Shown here: positions 14,472 to 25,458 of the stretch, one piece after another | How positions within the stretch are numbered: the stretch's first letter is position 1 | Layout of the letters: every line of letters starts with the position of its first letter | Assembly (NCBI GenBank): GCA_963781675.1 | Contig: CAWAGF010000001.1 | Span: 1,426,001 to 1,490,000 of the forward strand | Direction: 5' to 3' | DNA length: 64,000 nucleotides | Origin: SCTD01 sp963781675 | GTDB lineage: Bacteria > Actinomycetota > Actinomycetes > Mycobacteriales > SCTD01 | Program-made: the position numbers and the translations under genes | Notes under the pieces: generated by a model | Seen by the model: the letters and a program-made list of their open reading frames with translations, nothing else | The model's database searches: none | What the model was told of the DNA's origin: nothing

Positions 14472-16196
14472 GTGCTCCGCATGTCCACCCTGTTCCTGCG
14501 CACCCTGCGTGAGGACCCGGCGGACGCAGAGGTCCCGAGCCACCGCCTGCTCGTCCGCGCCGGGTACGTCCGCCGCGTCGCGCCGGGCATCTACTCCTGG
14601 CTGCCGCTCGGGGTGCGGATGCTGCACAACGTCAGCCGAGTCGTGCGCGAGGAGATGGACCGGATCGGCGCGCAGGAGGTGCTGTTCCCCGCGCTGCTGC
14701 CCAAGGAGCCCTACGAGGTCAGCGGCCGCTGGACGGAGTACGGCGACCTGCTGATGCGCCTGAAGGACCGGCGGGACAACGACTACCTGCTCGGGCCCAC
14801 GCACGAGGAGATGTTCACCCTCATGGTGAAGGGCGAGTACAGCTCGTACAAGGACCTGCCGGTCATGCTCTACCAGGTCCAGACGAAGTACCGCGACGAG
14901 GCGCGCCCCCGCGCGGGCGTGCTGCGCGGGCGCGAGTTCGTCATGAAGGACAGCTACTCCTTCGACCTCGACGACGACGGGCTGCAGCGCTCGTACGACC
15001 TGCACCGCGAGGCCTACGTCCGCATCTTCGAGCGCCTCGGCATGGACTACCGGATCGTGTCCGCGGTCAGCGGCGCGATGGGCGGCAGCGCGTCCGAGGA
15101 GTTCCTCGCGGCGGCGCCCACCGGCGAGGACACCTTCGTGCACTGCACGTCCTGCGACTACGCCGCCAACACCGAGGCGGTGCAGCTGAAGGCCGCCGAC
15201 CCGCAGGACCCCGCCGCGCAGCCGGCGCTCGAGGTGCTGGACACCCCGGACACGCCCACGATCGACACGCTGGTGCAGGTGCTGCAGCAGCAGGGCCACG
15301 CGGTCGAGGCGTCCGGCACGCTGAAGAACGTCGTCGTGCTGCTGCGCTGGCCCGACGGGACGGTCGCGCCGCTGGTCGTCGGCGTGCCCGGCGACCGCGA
15401 GGTCGACGTGAAGCGCCTGGAGGCCAACGTGTCTCCGGCCGAGGTGCTGCCGTTCGAGAAGTTCCAGGACTTCCCGCAGCTGGTGAAGGGCTACATCGGG
15501 CCGCAGGGCCTGGAGGGCGTGCGCTACGTCGTCGACCCGCTCGTCGTGCAGGGCAGCTCCTGGGCGACCGGCGCCAACGTCGAGGGCAAGCACGCGGTCA
15601 ACGTCGTGATGGGCCGCGACTTCACGCCGGCCGACGTCGTGCCCGCCGCCGAGGTCCGCGCCGGCGACCCGTGCGGTCGCTGCGGCAGCCCGCTCGAGAT
15701 CGGCCGTGGCATCGAGATCGGCCACATCTTCCAGCTGGGCCGCAAGTACGCCGACGCCTTCGGCCTGGACGTGCTCGGGCCGGACAGCAAGCCGGTCCGC
15801 GTGACGATGGGCTCGTACGGCATCGGCGTCTCGCGCGCGGTCGCCGCCATCGCCGAGCAGTCGTACGACGAGAAGGGGCTCGTCTGGCCGCGCGAGGTCG
15901 CACCGGTCGACGTGCACGTGCTCGGCGTCGGCAAGGGCGAGCAGAAGGCCGAGGCGGAGAAGCTGGCGGCGGCGCTGGAGGAGCGCGGCCTGACGGTGCT
16001 GCTCGACGACCGGCCGAAGGTCTCGCCGGGCGTGGCGTTCAAGGACGCCGAGCTCATCGGCGTGCCGACGTCGGTGGTCATCGGGCGCGGGCTCGAGGAC
16101 GGCGAGGTCGAGCTGCGCGACCGCCGCTCCGGCGAGGTCCGCACCGTGGCGTTCGAGGGTCTGCTCGAGACGGTGCTGGCCGAGGTGCGCGCCTAG
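14472..16196 (+). CDS. proS: prolyl-tRNA synthetase, bacterial type with editing domain
   Basis: A class II aminoacyl-tRNA synthetase charging tRNA-Pro, 574 residues. GTG 14472 is chosen because GGAGG is six bases upstream; the in-frame ATG at 14481 is too far from it. Motif 2 regions appear as GPTHEEMFT and RPRAGVLRGREFVMKDSYSFD. The INS editing insertion typical of bacterial ProRS spans about residues 225-385 (GTLKNVVVLLRWPDG; NVEGKHAVNVVMGRDF). Motif 3 is in VTMGSYGIGVSRAVAA, and the anticodon-binding domain follows (ELIGVPTSVVIGRG). The editing domain hydrolyses Ala-tRNA-Pro. A free-standing YbaK-type deacylase lies two genes downstream. Confidence 0.97.
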   Translation: MLRMSTLFLRTLREDPADAEVPSHRLLVRAGYVRRVAPGIYSWLPLGVRMLHNVSRVVREEMDRIGAQEVLFPALLPKEPYEVSGRWTEYGDLLMRLKDRRDNDYLLGPTHEEMFTLMVKGEYSSYKDLPVMLYQVQTKYRDEARPRAGVLRGREFVMKDSYSFDLDDDGLQRSYDLHREAYVRIFERLGMDYRIVSAVSGAMGGSASEEFLAAAPTGEDTFVHCTSCDYAANTEAVQLKAADPQDPAAQPALEVLDTPDTPTIDTLVQVLQQQGHAVEASGTLKNVVVLLRWPDGTVAPLVVGVPGDREVDVKRLEANVSPAEVLPFEKFQDFPQLVKGYIGPQGLEGVRYVVDPLVVQGSSWATGANVEGKHAVNVVMGRDFTPADVVPAAEVRAGDPCGRCGSPLEIGRGIEIGHIFQLGRKYADAFGLDVLGPDSKPVRVTMGSYGIGVSRAVAAIAEQSYDEKGLVWPREVAPVDVHVLGVGKGEQKAEAEKLAAALEERGLTVLLDDRPKVSPGVAFKDAELIGVPTSVVIGRGLEDGEVELRDRRSGEVRTVAFEGLLETVLAEVRA

Positions 16197-17193
16197 GTGC
16201 TGGCCCGTGTGCTGGGCTGCCTGCTGATCGCGCTCGTCGCCTTCGACGTCTTCCGCACCGTCCTGCTGCCGTCGGCGCGCGGGCTGGTCGACCGGGGCTG
16301 GGTCACGCTGCTGTGGTCGGTCGCGCGGGTGCTCCCGGGGCGGTGGGCGCGGCAGGCGGCCGGGCCGCTGAGCATCGTGCTGACCATCGCGACGTGGGTC
16401 GGCTCGCTGTGGCTGGCCTTCGCGCTGGTCTACCTGCCGTCGGTGGACAGCCTCGGCTACTCCAGCGACGTGCAGTTCCAGGGCAGCGACCTCGTTGCGG
16501 CGCTCTACCTCAGCGGCACGGTGCTGACGACGCTCGGGCTCGGCGACGTCGCCGCGCAGACCGACGGGCTGCGCCTGATCGTGGTGCTGCAGTCGGCAGC
16601 GGGCCTCGCGCTGTTCACCGCCGCGATCGGCTACCTGCCGGCCATCTACACCGTCATCAGCAGCCTGCGCTCCTGCGCGGAGGCGGTGTCCGACCTGCAC
16701 GTGACGACGCCGGAGCGGGCGGTCGAGCTGCTCGACGAGAACGCCGTCCTGACGCTGGAGAGCGTGCGTCGCGACGTCATCAGCGCGCGCCAGCACCTGC
16801 TGCGCTTCCCGGTGCTGCACTGGTTCCACCCGCCGAGCGGGCAGTCGGTGCTCGCGCTCGTCGAGGGCGCGACGCTGCTGTGGGTCGCCGCGCGACTCGG
16901 CTTCTCGGCCGACGCCCACGGCGCTCTGCACCGGCACGCGCACGCCCTCGAGCTCGCGCTGCGCCGGCTCATCGACGACGCGGAGCGGCACGTCGGCGGC
17001 GCCCCAGACGACGACGCCCGGGGCCAGGCGCTGGAGATGGTCCAGCGCGGCCCGCGCTGCGGTGCTGGCAGGCGGCAGCGAGGTGGCCGACGAGGAGCCG
17101 TCCGCGGAGGCGCTGGCCGACCTGGCCCGCGCGCACACCGTCATGCGCCGCTACGCGCAGGTGCACGGCTACCCGTGCCCGACGGCGTTCTGA
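16197..17193 (+). CDS. ion channel family membrane protein (3' third frameshifted)
   Basis: About 331 residues when corrected. GTG 16197 directly follows the proS stop. Membrane segments include LGCLLIALVAFDVFRTVLL, ATWVGSLWLAFALVYL and IVVLQSAAGLALFTAAIGYL, with a pore loop LYLSGTVLTTLGLGDVAA between the last two. This is the Ion_trans_2 layout, but the selectivity filter reads TLGLGD rather than TVGYGD. A cytoplasmic helical C-terminus follows. The frame is lost near 17052 (MVQRGPRCGAG...). A +1 shift restores RAAVLAGGSEVADEEPSAEA and a stop TGA at 17191-17193, which overlaps the next ATG. One extra C explains the break. Ion specificity is not predictable. Confidence 0.75.
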
Positions 17194-17669
17194 TGTCCGG
17201 CAGGGGGACCCCCGCGACGCTGCTGCTCGCGAAGGAGGGCGTGCCGCACGTCGTGCACGCGTACGAGCCGGACCCGGCCGCGGCGTCGTACGGCGAGGGC
17301 GCCGCGGCGGCGCTCGGCATCGAGCCGGAGCGGATGCTCAAGACGCTGCTCGCCGACGTGGACGGCCGGCTGGTCTGCGGCGTCGTGCCCGTCAGCGGCT
17401 CGCTCGACCTCAAGGCGCTGGCGATGGCCGTCGGCGGCAAGCGCGGCGCGATGGCCGAGCCCGCGGCGGCGGAGCGCTCGACCGGCTACGTCGTCGGCGG
17501 GATCAGCCCGCTGGGGCAGCGCTCGCGCCTCCCGACCGTCGTGGACGAGACGGCGGAGCTGTTCGACACGGTCTACGTCAGCGCCGGCCGGCGGGGGCTG
17601 TCGGTCGAGCTGGCGCCGGCGGACCTGGTGCGGCTGACCGGGGCGGTGGTGGCGGATGTCGCCCGCTGA
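17193..17669 (+). CDS. ybaK: Cys-tRNA(Pro)/Cys-tRNA(Cys) deacylase, YbaK/EbsC family
   Basis: A 158-residue free-standing aminoacyl-tRNA deacylase of the YbaK/ProX superfamily. ATG 17193 overlaps the corrected stop of the channel gene (TGATG). Family features are ERMLKTLLADVDG with the conserved Lys, LKALAMAVGGKRGAMAE, and the glycine-rich YVVGGISPLGQRSRLPTVVD. YbaK removes Cys mis-attached to tRNA-Pro by ProRS. The nearby proS encodes the enzyme that makes this error, so the linkage is functionally sensible. Its 3' end overlaps the HAD gene by 14 bp. Confidence 0.92.
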   Translation: MSGRGTPATLLLAKEGVPHVVHAYEPDPAAASYGEGAAAALGIEPERMLKTLLADVDGRLVCGVVPVSGSLDLKALAMAVGGKRGAMAEPAAAERSTGYVVGGISPLGQRSRLPTVVDETAELFDTVYVSAGRRGLSVELAPADLVRLTGAVVADVAR

Positions 17670-18380
17670 GGGGAACGAGCTGCTCCGGCTGACCGTCGAG
17701 GCGGTGCTCTTCGACTGGGGCGGCACGCTGTCGCAGCACGTCCCGGTCGACCTGCTCGACATGTGGCGGGCGGCCGCGCGGGTGCTCGCGCCGGAGGACC
17801 CCGAGCCGGTCGCGCAGGCGCTGCTCGAGGCCGAGACGCACTGGTGGCAGACGTCGGTCGCCGCCGGCGACCGCAGCGGCACCACCGAGCAGCTGGTGCG
17901 GTCCGTCGCGCGCGAGACGCACCTGGACGTCGCCGGCCGCGCTGCAGGCGTACCACGACGCGTGGGACGTGACGGTGGTGCACGACCCGGCTGCGGTCCC
18001 CGTCCTGAGGGCGCTGCGCGAGCGCGGCCTGAAGACCGGGCTGCTGTCGAACACGCACTGGCCGCGCGACCTGCACGAGCGCTGGCTCGCCGAGGCCGGC
18101 CTGCTGGAGCTCCTCGACGTGCGGCTCTACACCAGCGACATGCAGCACATGAAGCCGCACCCGGAGGCGTTCCGCGCGCTGCTGTCGGCGCTCGACGTCG
18201 AGGGGGAGCGAGCGGTCTTCGTCGGCGACCGGCTGCGCGACGACGTCAGCGGCGCGCAGGGCGTCGGCATGCGCACCGTGCACATGACCGGCCGTCCGGT
18301 CGAGGACTGGGACGTCGTGCCCGGACGCCGAGCTGGTGACGCTCGACGGGCTGGTCGAGCTCGTCGACGGCTGGCGCTAG
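17656..18380 (+). CDS. HAD-superfamily hydrolase (two +1 frameshifts)
   Basis: About 240 residues when corrected. Motif I is VLFDWGGTL: the nucleophile Asp is present, but the usual second Asp (DxD) is replaced by Gly, as in a recognised HAD subset. Motif II is GLLSNTHW, motif III is the Lys in MKPHPEAF, and motif IV is VFVGDRLRDDV. The frame breaks near 17940 (VAGRAAGVPRR should continue ALQAYHDAWDVTVVHD) and again near 18320 (VVPGRRAG should continue PDAELVTLDGLVELVDGWR). Each break is removed by deleting one C or G. The corrected stop TAG at 18378-18380 shares CTAG with the convergent DUF4439 gene, which supports the corrected reading. The start ATG 17656 lies inside ybaK. The substrate is unknown. 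Confidence 0.78.
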
Positions 18381-18793
18381 GTCCCCGGCAGCGGCACGGT
18401 CACCGGCGCGCTGCCCGCGCGTCGGCGCCACTGCGCCGCACGCACCGCGCACTCCCGCAGCCCGGCCAGCGCCAGCTCGCGCAGCGGCCGCTCGTCGGTG
18501 CCGGCGACCAGGTCGTGCCAGCGCAGGGCCAGCCCCTCCTCGAGCCGCACCGCCAGCGCCAGCGCCTGGGCGGGGTCCGCGACCGCCACGTCGTACGCCG
18601 GCGGGGGCGGCTCGGGGTCGCCGCCCCGTTCGCGCAGCCGGGCGGCGACCTGGTCGCGGCGGGCCCGGTGGCTGTCGTACGCCGTCAGGGCGAGCCGCCG
18701 GGTGTCCTCGTCCAGCCGCGCGCCGAGCACGCCGTAGCCGTAGACGGCCGCGTGCTCGGCCTCCAGCAGCTCGGTCAGCAGCGGGACGCTCAT
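18377..18793 (-). CDS. DUF4439 ferritin-like domain protein
   Basis: A 138-residue all-helical protein. LLTELLEAEHAAVYGYGVLGARL and TAYDSHRARRDQVAARLRERG carry Glu/His residues spaced as in ferritin-like four-helix bundles, and LRLEEGLALRWHDLV-like helices follow. DUF4439 genes are commonly found between proS and rimP in actinobacteria. Metal binding or redox activity is possible but unproven. The ATG at 18793 overlaps the TGA of the upstream Tat-lipoprotein gene (ATGA), so the two are coupled. The stop shares CTAG with the HAD gene. Confidence 0.8.
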   Translation of the reverse strand: MSVPLLTELLEAEHAAVYGYGVLGARLDEDTRRLALTAYDSHRARRDQVAARLRERGGDPEPPPPAYDVAVADPAQALALAVRLEEGLALRWHDLVAGTDERPLRELALAGLRECAVRAAQWRRRAGSAPVTVPLPGT

Positions 18794-19237
18794 GCCAGCG
18801 CCACCGGGTGGCTGGTCTCGCTGGCGGAGAGCGACGCGAGCAGACCGGCCAGCGCGCGCGACGCCTCGAGCGCGGCCTGCCCGTGCGCTGTGGCGGCCTG
18901 CTGCTCGGCAGCCACCAGCGCGGCCAGCGCGGTGCGCCTCGTCGGCGGGCTGCGGCGCCGGCGGCTGCGACGGGCCGGGCGAGGGCGCCGGCGTGCCGAG
19001 CAGCGCGGCGAGGTGCGCCTCGTGGTCGGCACGCACCGGGGCCAGCCGCACGGCCAGCGACGGCACGCCGCGGGCAGCGGCGTCGTACTGCAGCAGCAGC
19101 GCCCGCTCGCGAGCGACCGCGGCGGCGCGCAGCAGGTCGTCCGGGTCCGGCGGGGGCGGCGGCCGGTCGCCGGTGCAGCCGGCCAGTGGCACCGCGGCCG
19201 CGAGCCCGAGCAGCGCCCGGCGGCTGAGGTCGGTCAT
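18790..19237 (-). CDS. Tat-type lipoprotein (frameshifted)
   Basis: About 148 residues when corrected. The N-terminus MTDLSRRALLGLAAAVPLAGC has a twin-arginine motif followed by a lipobox (LAGC), so export as a folded lipoprotein is likely. A Pro-rich linker follows, then helices with conserved Glu and His (RADHEAHLAALLG). Near 18940 the frame shifts by +1: PADEAHRAGRAGG is replaced by a good helical tail TALAALVAAEQQAATAHGQ ending at TGA 18790-18792. One extra base (C on the coding strand) accounts for it. The stop overlaps the DUF4439 start, and this protein may itself be a ferritin-like partner of DUF4439. Confidence 0.7.
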
Positions 19238-19263
19238 CCGCAGCACCCAACCAGACGGGCGGC

Positions 19264-20451
19264 TCAGGACAGGCGCAGGTCCTCGGCCATCGCCCCGCTC
19301 ACCAGCGCGGTGGCCGGCAGCACGTCGGCGGTCGCCTTGCGCAGCGCCTCGGGCGCCTCGGGCGTGCCGTCCGCGGCGGCGTCGACGGCGGCCAGCAGCG
19401 CGGCCAGCGCGGGCTCGAGCTCCGTGCGCGCGCTGGCGGCGGGCAGTCCGCGCACGTGCTCGGCCAGCAGCCGGCCCAGCTCGGCGGGGAAGCCCTGCAC
19501 GGTCCCGCGCTCTGCGGGCTGCCCGGCCGCGCGAGCGGTCGCGTACCGCTGCAGCCGGTCCAGGTGCGCCGTCCACGAGCGCAGGAACGGCGCCTGCGCC
19601 GCCGGGTAGGGCTCGCCGAGCACGGCGGCGAGCCGCTCGGCGTTGGTGCGCAGGGCGGCGCCCGCGGACTGCGCGCGCGGACCGGGGCTGCGCAGCTCCC
19701 GGGCCTGCGCGACCTCGAGCGCGACGTGCTCGGTGAGCAGGCCGGTGACGTCCGCGCGCAGCCGGGCGGCGGGGGTGCTGGGGCTGCCGAGGTGCCGGTC
19801 GCTGGCGATGCCGGCGGCGAGCAGCCGGGCGGTGCCGGCGGCGCTCGTCGCGGTGTCCTGCAGCCGCTGGTAGGACCGCGGCGGGAGCTGCGCCTGCACG
19901 TCGGCGCCGAGCCGCTCGGCGACCTCGGTGGCGTCCAGCGTGGGCACGACCCGGCGCACGGTGCGGGCGAGGTCGGCCTGCGCGCGCACGAGCCGCTTGC
20001 GGACGTCCAGGGCGGCGTCGGCGTCACCGGCGGCGAGCGCCAGTGCGTGCTGCGCGAGCAGGTCGTCGTCGTGGCGCAGCGCCTCCAGCAGCGGGCGTCG
20101 CGCGGTGGAGTACGTCGCGCCGAGGACGTCGGCCAGCGCGACCGAGCCCGCGTCCAGGGCCTCCAGCGCGCCCGCGGCCCCCGGCTCCTCCGTCGTCCGC
20201 GAGGCGCCGACCGCGTCGGTCGCCGCGGCCACGAGGAACACCCGCTCGACGAGCAGCGCGGTCAGCCCGGCCTGCAGCTCGGCCACCGGTGAGGCGGTCG
20301 CCGCGGCGCCCACCGACGCCGCGGTGCTCGGCGCGGAGGCGACCCGCTGCGCGGGCGGAGAAGCGCAGCCGGCCACCGTCGCCAGGGCGAGCGCTCCCGC
20401 CGCCAGGCGCAGCGCGACCTGGCGCGCAGCGGGGGAAGGCAGCAGGCGCAT
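19264..20451 (-). CDS. lipoprotein with duplicated helical domain, unknown function
   Basis: A 395-residue protein. The signal sequence ends with a lipobox (ALATVAGC at about residues 22-29), so it is probably anchored to the outer face of the membrane. The mature part contains two related all-helical halves, each with a pattern LTxLLxEHVxL ... LxxVLGxxYxxAxxPxLxxxxxHxDxLxxYAxAxAAG (first half about residues 60-200, second about 230-390), indicating an internal duplication. It is the first gene of the three-gene minus-strand cluster leading to DUF4439 and is divergent from rimP. The family is not known to me, and no cofactor residues stand out beyond the repeated His. Confidence 0.72.
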   Translation of the reverse strand: MRLLPSPAARQVALRLAAGALALATVAGCASPPAQRVASAPSTAASVGAAATASPVAELQAGLTALLVERVFLVAAATDAVGASRTTEEPGAAGALEALDAGSVALADVLGATYSTARRPLLEALRHDDDLLAQHALALAAGDADAALDVRKRLVRAQADLARTVRRVVPTLDATEVAERLGADVQAQLPPRSYQRLQDTATSAAGTARLLAAGIASDRHLGSPSTPAARLRADVTGLLTEHVALEVAQARELRSPGPRAQSAGAALRTNAERLAAVLGEPYPAAQAPFLRSWTAHLDRLQRYATARAAGQPAERGTVQGFPAELGRLLAEHVRGLPAASARTELEPALAALLAAVDAAADGTPEAPEALRKATADVLPATALVSGAMAEDLRLS

Positions 20452-20500
20452 CGCCGGGTGTTCGCGTCGCGGGGCGGCCCGGATGGGAAGCGCGTCCCGC

Positions 20501-20506
20501 TACGCT
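20501..20506 (+). promoter_or_regulatory. -10 element TACGCT of the rimP operon
   Basis: TACGCT is 50 bp upstream of the rimP ATG. Expected transcription start is near 20513, leaving a leader of about 43 nt with an AGAGAGGCAGGA ribosome-binding region. Confidence 0.45.
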
Positions 20507-20555
20507 CGACCGCGCACCGCCGCACCCACAACAGCAGAAGAGAGGCAGGACGCGC

Positions 20556-21059
20556 ATGGCTGCCTCCGCTGCTCGCCTCCGCGAGCTCGTCGGCCCCGCG
20601 GTCGCCGCCGACGGCTACGACCTGGAGGACCTGTCGGTCACGGCTGCCGGCAAGCGCAGCGTCGTCCGCGTCGTCGTCGACAAGGACGGCGGGGTGACGC
20701 TCGACGACATCGCCGACGCGAGCCGCACCGTCAGCGACGTGCTCGACCGCCTCGACGAGACCGACCCCGAGCTGCTCGCGGCGACGTACGTCCTCGAGGT
20801 GTCCTCGCCGGGCGTCGACCGCCCGCTCACCGAGCCGCGCCACTGGCGCCGCAACGTCCGCCGGCTGGTGACGGCCACCCTGCGCGAGGGCGCGCCGGTG
20901 ACCGGCCGCGTGGTCGGTGCGGACGACGAGGCCGTGCTGCTCGACGTCGACGGCGCCGAGCGGCGGCTGGCGTACGCCGAGGTGGTCCGCGGCAACGTGC
21001 AGGTGGAGTTCGGGCGCAAGGACGCCCTCGACGACGTGCCCGAGGAGGAGGACGAGTGA
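20556..21059 (+). CDS. rimP: ribosome maturation factor RimP
   Basis: A 167-residue protein required for late assembly of the 30S subunit. The N-terminal domain (LVGPAVAADGYDLEDLSVTAAG, VVRVVVDKDGGVTLDDIADASR) ends in the signature YVLEVSSPGVDRPL. The C-terminal SH3-like domain (GAPVTGRVVGADDEAVLLDVDG) is followed by an acidic tail. ATG 20556 has a strong AGAGAGGCAGGA upstream. The TGA overlaps the nusA GTG. It heads the conserved rimP-nusA-ylxR-infB operon. Confidence 0.96.
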   Translation: MAASAARLRELVGPAVAADGYDLEDLSVTAAGKRSVVRVVVDKDGGVTLDDIADASRTVSDVLDRLDETDPELLAATYVLEVSSPGVDRPLTEPRHWRRNVRRLVTATLREGAPVTGRVVGADDEAVLLDVDGAERRLAYAEVVRGNVQVEFGRKDALDDVPEEEDE

Positions 21060-22075
21060 AGATCGACATGACGGCCCTGCGCGGGCTCGAGCGCGAGAAG
21101 GAGATCTCCTTCGACCTCGTCGTCAGCGCCATCGAGACCGCCCTGCTGACCGCCTACCGGCACACCGAGGGCGCGCAGCCGCACGTGCGGGTGGAGCTCG
21201 ACCGCAAGACCGGCGAGGTCGCGGTGCTCGCCCAGGAGCTGGGCGAGGACGGCAGCGTCGCCCGGGAGTACGACGACACCCCCGAGGGCTTCGGCCGCAT
21301 CGCCGCCAGCACTGCCAAGCAGGTCATCCTGCAGCGGCTGCGCGAGGCGGAGAGCGCGCTGTCCTACGGCGAGTACGCCGGCCGCGAGGGTGACGTCGTG
21401 TCCGGCATCGTGCAGCAGGCCCCGCAGCGCCCCGGCGCCCCGCCGAACCGCAACGTCATGGTCAAGCTCGGCTCCGCCGAGGACGCCCTCGAGGCGGTCC
21501 TGCCGCCGACCGAGCAGGTCCCTGGCGAGGTCTACGCGCACGGCAGCCGCCTCAAGTGCCGGGTCGTCTCCGTCGCTCGCGGGCAGCGCGGTGCCCAGGT
21601 CACCGTGAGCCGCACCCACCCCGAGCTCGTGCGCGGGCTGTTCGCCCTCGAGGTGCCGGAGATCGCCGACGGGAGCGTCGAGATCGTCGCGCTCGCCCGC
21701 GAGGCCGGCCACCGCACCAAGATCGCCGTACGGTCCACCGTGGCCGGGCTGAACGCCAAGGGCGCGTGCATCGGCCCCGTCGGCAGCCGGGTGCGGGCCG
21801 TCCAGACCGAGCTGCACGGCGAGAAGATCGACATCATCGACTGGCACGCCGACCCCGCTCGCTTCGTCGCGGAGGCGCTGTCGCCGGCGACGGTCGTGAG
21901 CGTGCAGGTCGTCGACGCGGTGCAGCGCTCGGCCCGCGTCGTCGTGCCGGACTACAAGCTGTCGCTGGCCATCGGCAAGGAGGGGCAGAACGCCCGCCTC
22001 GCCGCCCGGCTCACCGGCTGGCGGATCGACATCCACAGCGACGCCGAGGGCGCAGCGCAGCCCGCGGCGGAGTGA
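21056..22075 (+). CDS. nusA: transcription termination/antitermination factor NusA
   Basis: A 339-residue RNA-polymerase-binding factor acting in pausing, termination and rRNA antitermination. The N-terminal domain (ALRGLEREKEISFDLVVSAIETALLTAY) is followed by an S1 domain (GDVVSGIVQQ; RTHPELVRGLFALEVPEI) and two KH domains (AKGACIGPVGSRVRAVQTEL; SLAIGKEGQNARLAARLTG). The acidic C-terminal repeats of E. coli NusA are absent, as usual in actinobacteria. GTG 21056 overlaps the rimP stop, and the stop overlaps the ylxR GTG. Confidence 0.97.
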   Translation: MKIDMTALRGLEREKEISFDLVVSAIETALLTAYRHTEGAQPHVRVELDRKTGEVAVLAQELGEDGSVAREYDDTPEGFGRIAASTAKQVILQRLREAESALSYGEYAGREGDVVSGIVQQAPQRPGAPPNRNVMVKLGSAEDALEAVLPPTEQVPGEVYAHGSRLKCRVVSVARGQRGAQVTVSRTHPELVRGLFALEVPEIADGSVEIVALAREAGHRTKIAVRSTVAGLNAKGACIGPVGSRVRAVQTELHGEKIDIIDWHADPARFVAEALSPATVVSVQVVDAVQRSARVVVPDYKLSLAIGKEGQNARLAARLTGWRIDIHSDAEGAAQPAAE

Positions 22076-22383
22076 GCGCGGTAGGCTCGACACCGGTCCG
22101 CCACCCGGGCCCGCAGCGCACGTGCGTGGGCTGCCGGGCCAAGGCGGCGAAGACCGACCTGCTGCGCGTCGTCGTGGTCGAGGGTGCACTCGCTCCCGAC
22201 CCCGGCGCCTCGCTGCCGGGACGAGGGGCCTCCGTGCACCTCGACCCCCGGTGCGTCGACCTCGCCGAGAAGCGGCGGGCGTTCCCCCGGGCCCTGCGCC
22301 TGGCCGGACCGCTCGACGTCAGTGCGGTGCGGGAGCACGTGCAGACCCTCACGACCCTCGACAGAAGCGGATCTCCTCGATGA
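22072..22383 (+). CDS. ylxR: YlxR (DUF448) family RNA-binding protein
   Basis: A 103-residue small basic protein starting at GTG 22072 inside the nusA stop (GTGA). Motifs are QRTCVGCRAK at the N-terminus and GRGASVHLDPRCVDLAEKR, typical of DUF448. YlxR proteins bind RNA or the nucleoid and sit between nusA and infB in most bacteria; some affect RNase P or transcription. The region around its stop and up to infB has three near-repeats of CGATGAGC, of no evident function. Confidence 0.93.
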   Translation: MSAVGSTPVRHPGPQRTCVGCRAKAAKTDLLRVVVVEGALAPDPGASLPGRGASVHLDPRCVDLAEKRRAFPRALRLAGPLDVSAVREHVQTLTTLDRSGSPR

Positions 22384-22467
22384 GCACTCGATGAGCCAGC
22401 ACCGATGAGCACGCCCATGCAGTAACCACCAGGCGCGGGAACGACCCGGGCCGTCAGAAGGAGCACA

Positions 22468-25269
<2,802 letters not shown>

Positions 25270-25283
25270 GTCTCGCCGCCTGC

Positions 25284-25357
25284 GGGCGGCAGTAAGTCCT
25301 CGGGGCTGGCGGCTCCTTCGTCGCCGCTTTTACGCCCCCACGGACTTACCGCCGCCC
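25284..25357. repeat. 74-nt near-perfect palindrome after infB
   Basis: The outer arms GGGCGGCAGTAAGTCC (25284-25299) and GGACTTACCGCCGCCC (25342-25357) pair at 15 of 16 positions. Inside, GGGGC pairs with GCCCC, and GCGGC (25309-25313) with GCCGC (25323-25327) around a nine-base loop. It starts 15 nt after the infB stop. No T-run follows, so it is either an RNA processing or attenuation hairpin within the operon or a small dispersed palindromic element. Confidence 0.75.
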
Positions 25358-25458
25358 TCCGGTGTCGTACATCCGCGGCTCTCACCCACCACCCAGGTCG
25401 GGGAGTCACCCAGATGTCGTCGGCTTCCGAGCTCGCGTCCCGCAGGAAGGGCTAGGGG

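Noticed and set aside
14394..17144. 916-codon minus-strand frame opposite proS and the channel gene
   Set aside because: Same reasoning: proS is unmistakable on the plus strand and the antisense reading shows no motif.
16197..17669. A fusion protein of an ion channel and a YbaK deacylase
   Set aside because: The joint reading exists only because a one-base gain near 17052 puts the channel into the ybaK frame. The linking stretch is Arg/Gly nonsense, and the corrected channel stops at 17193 just where ybaK starts.
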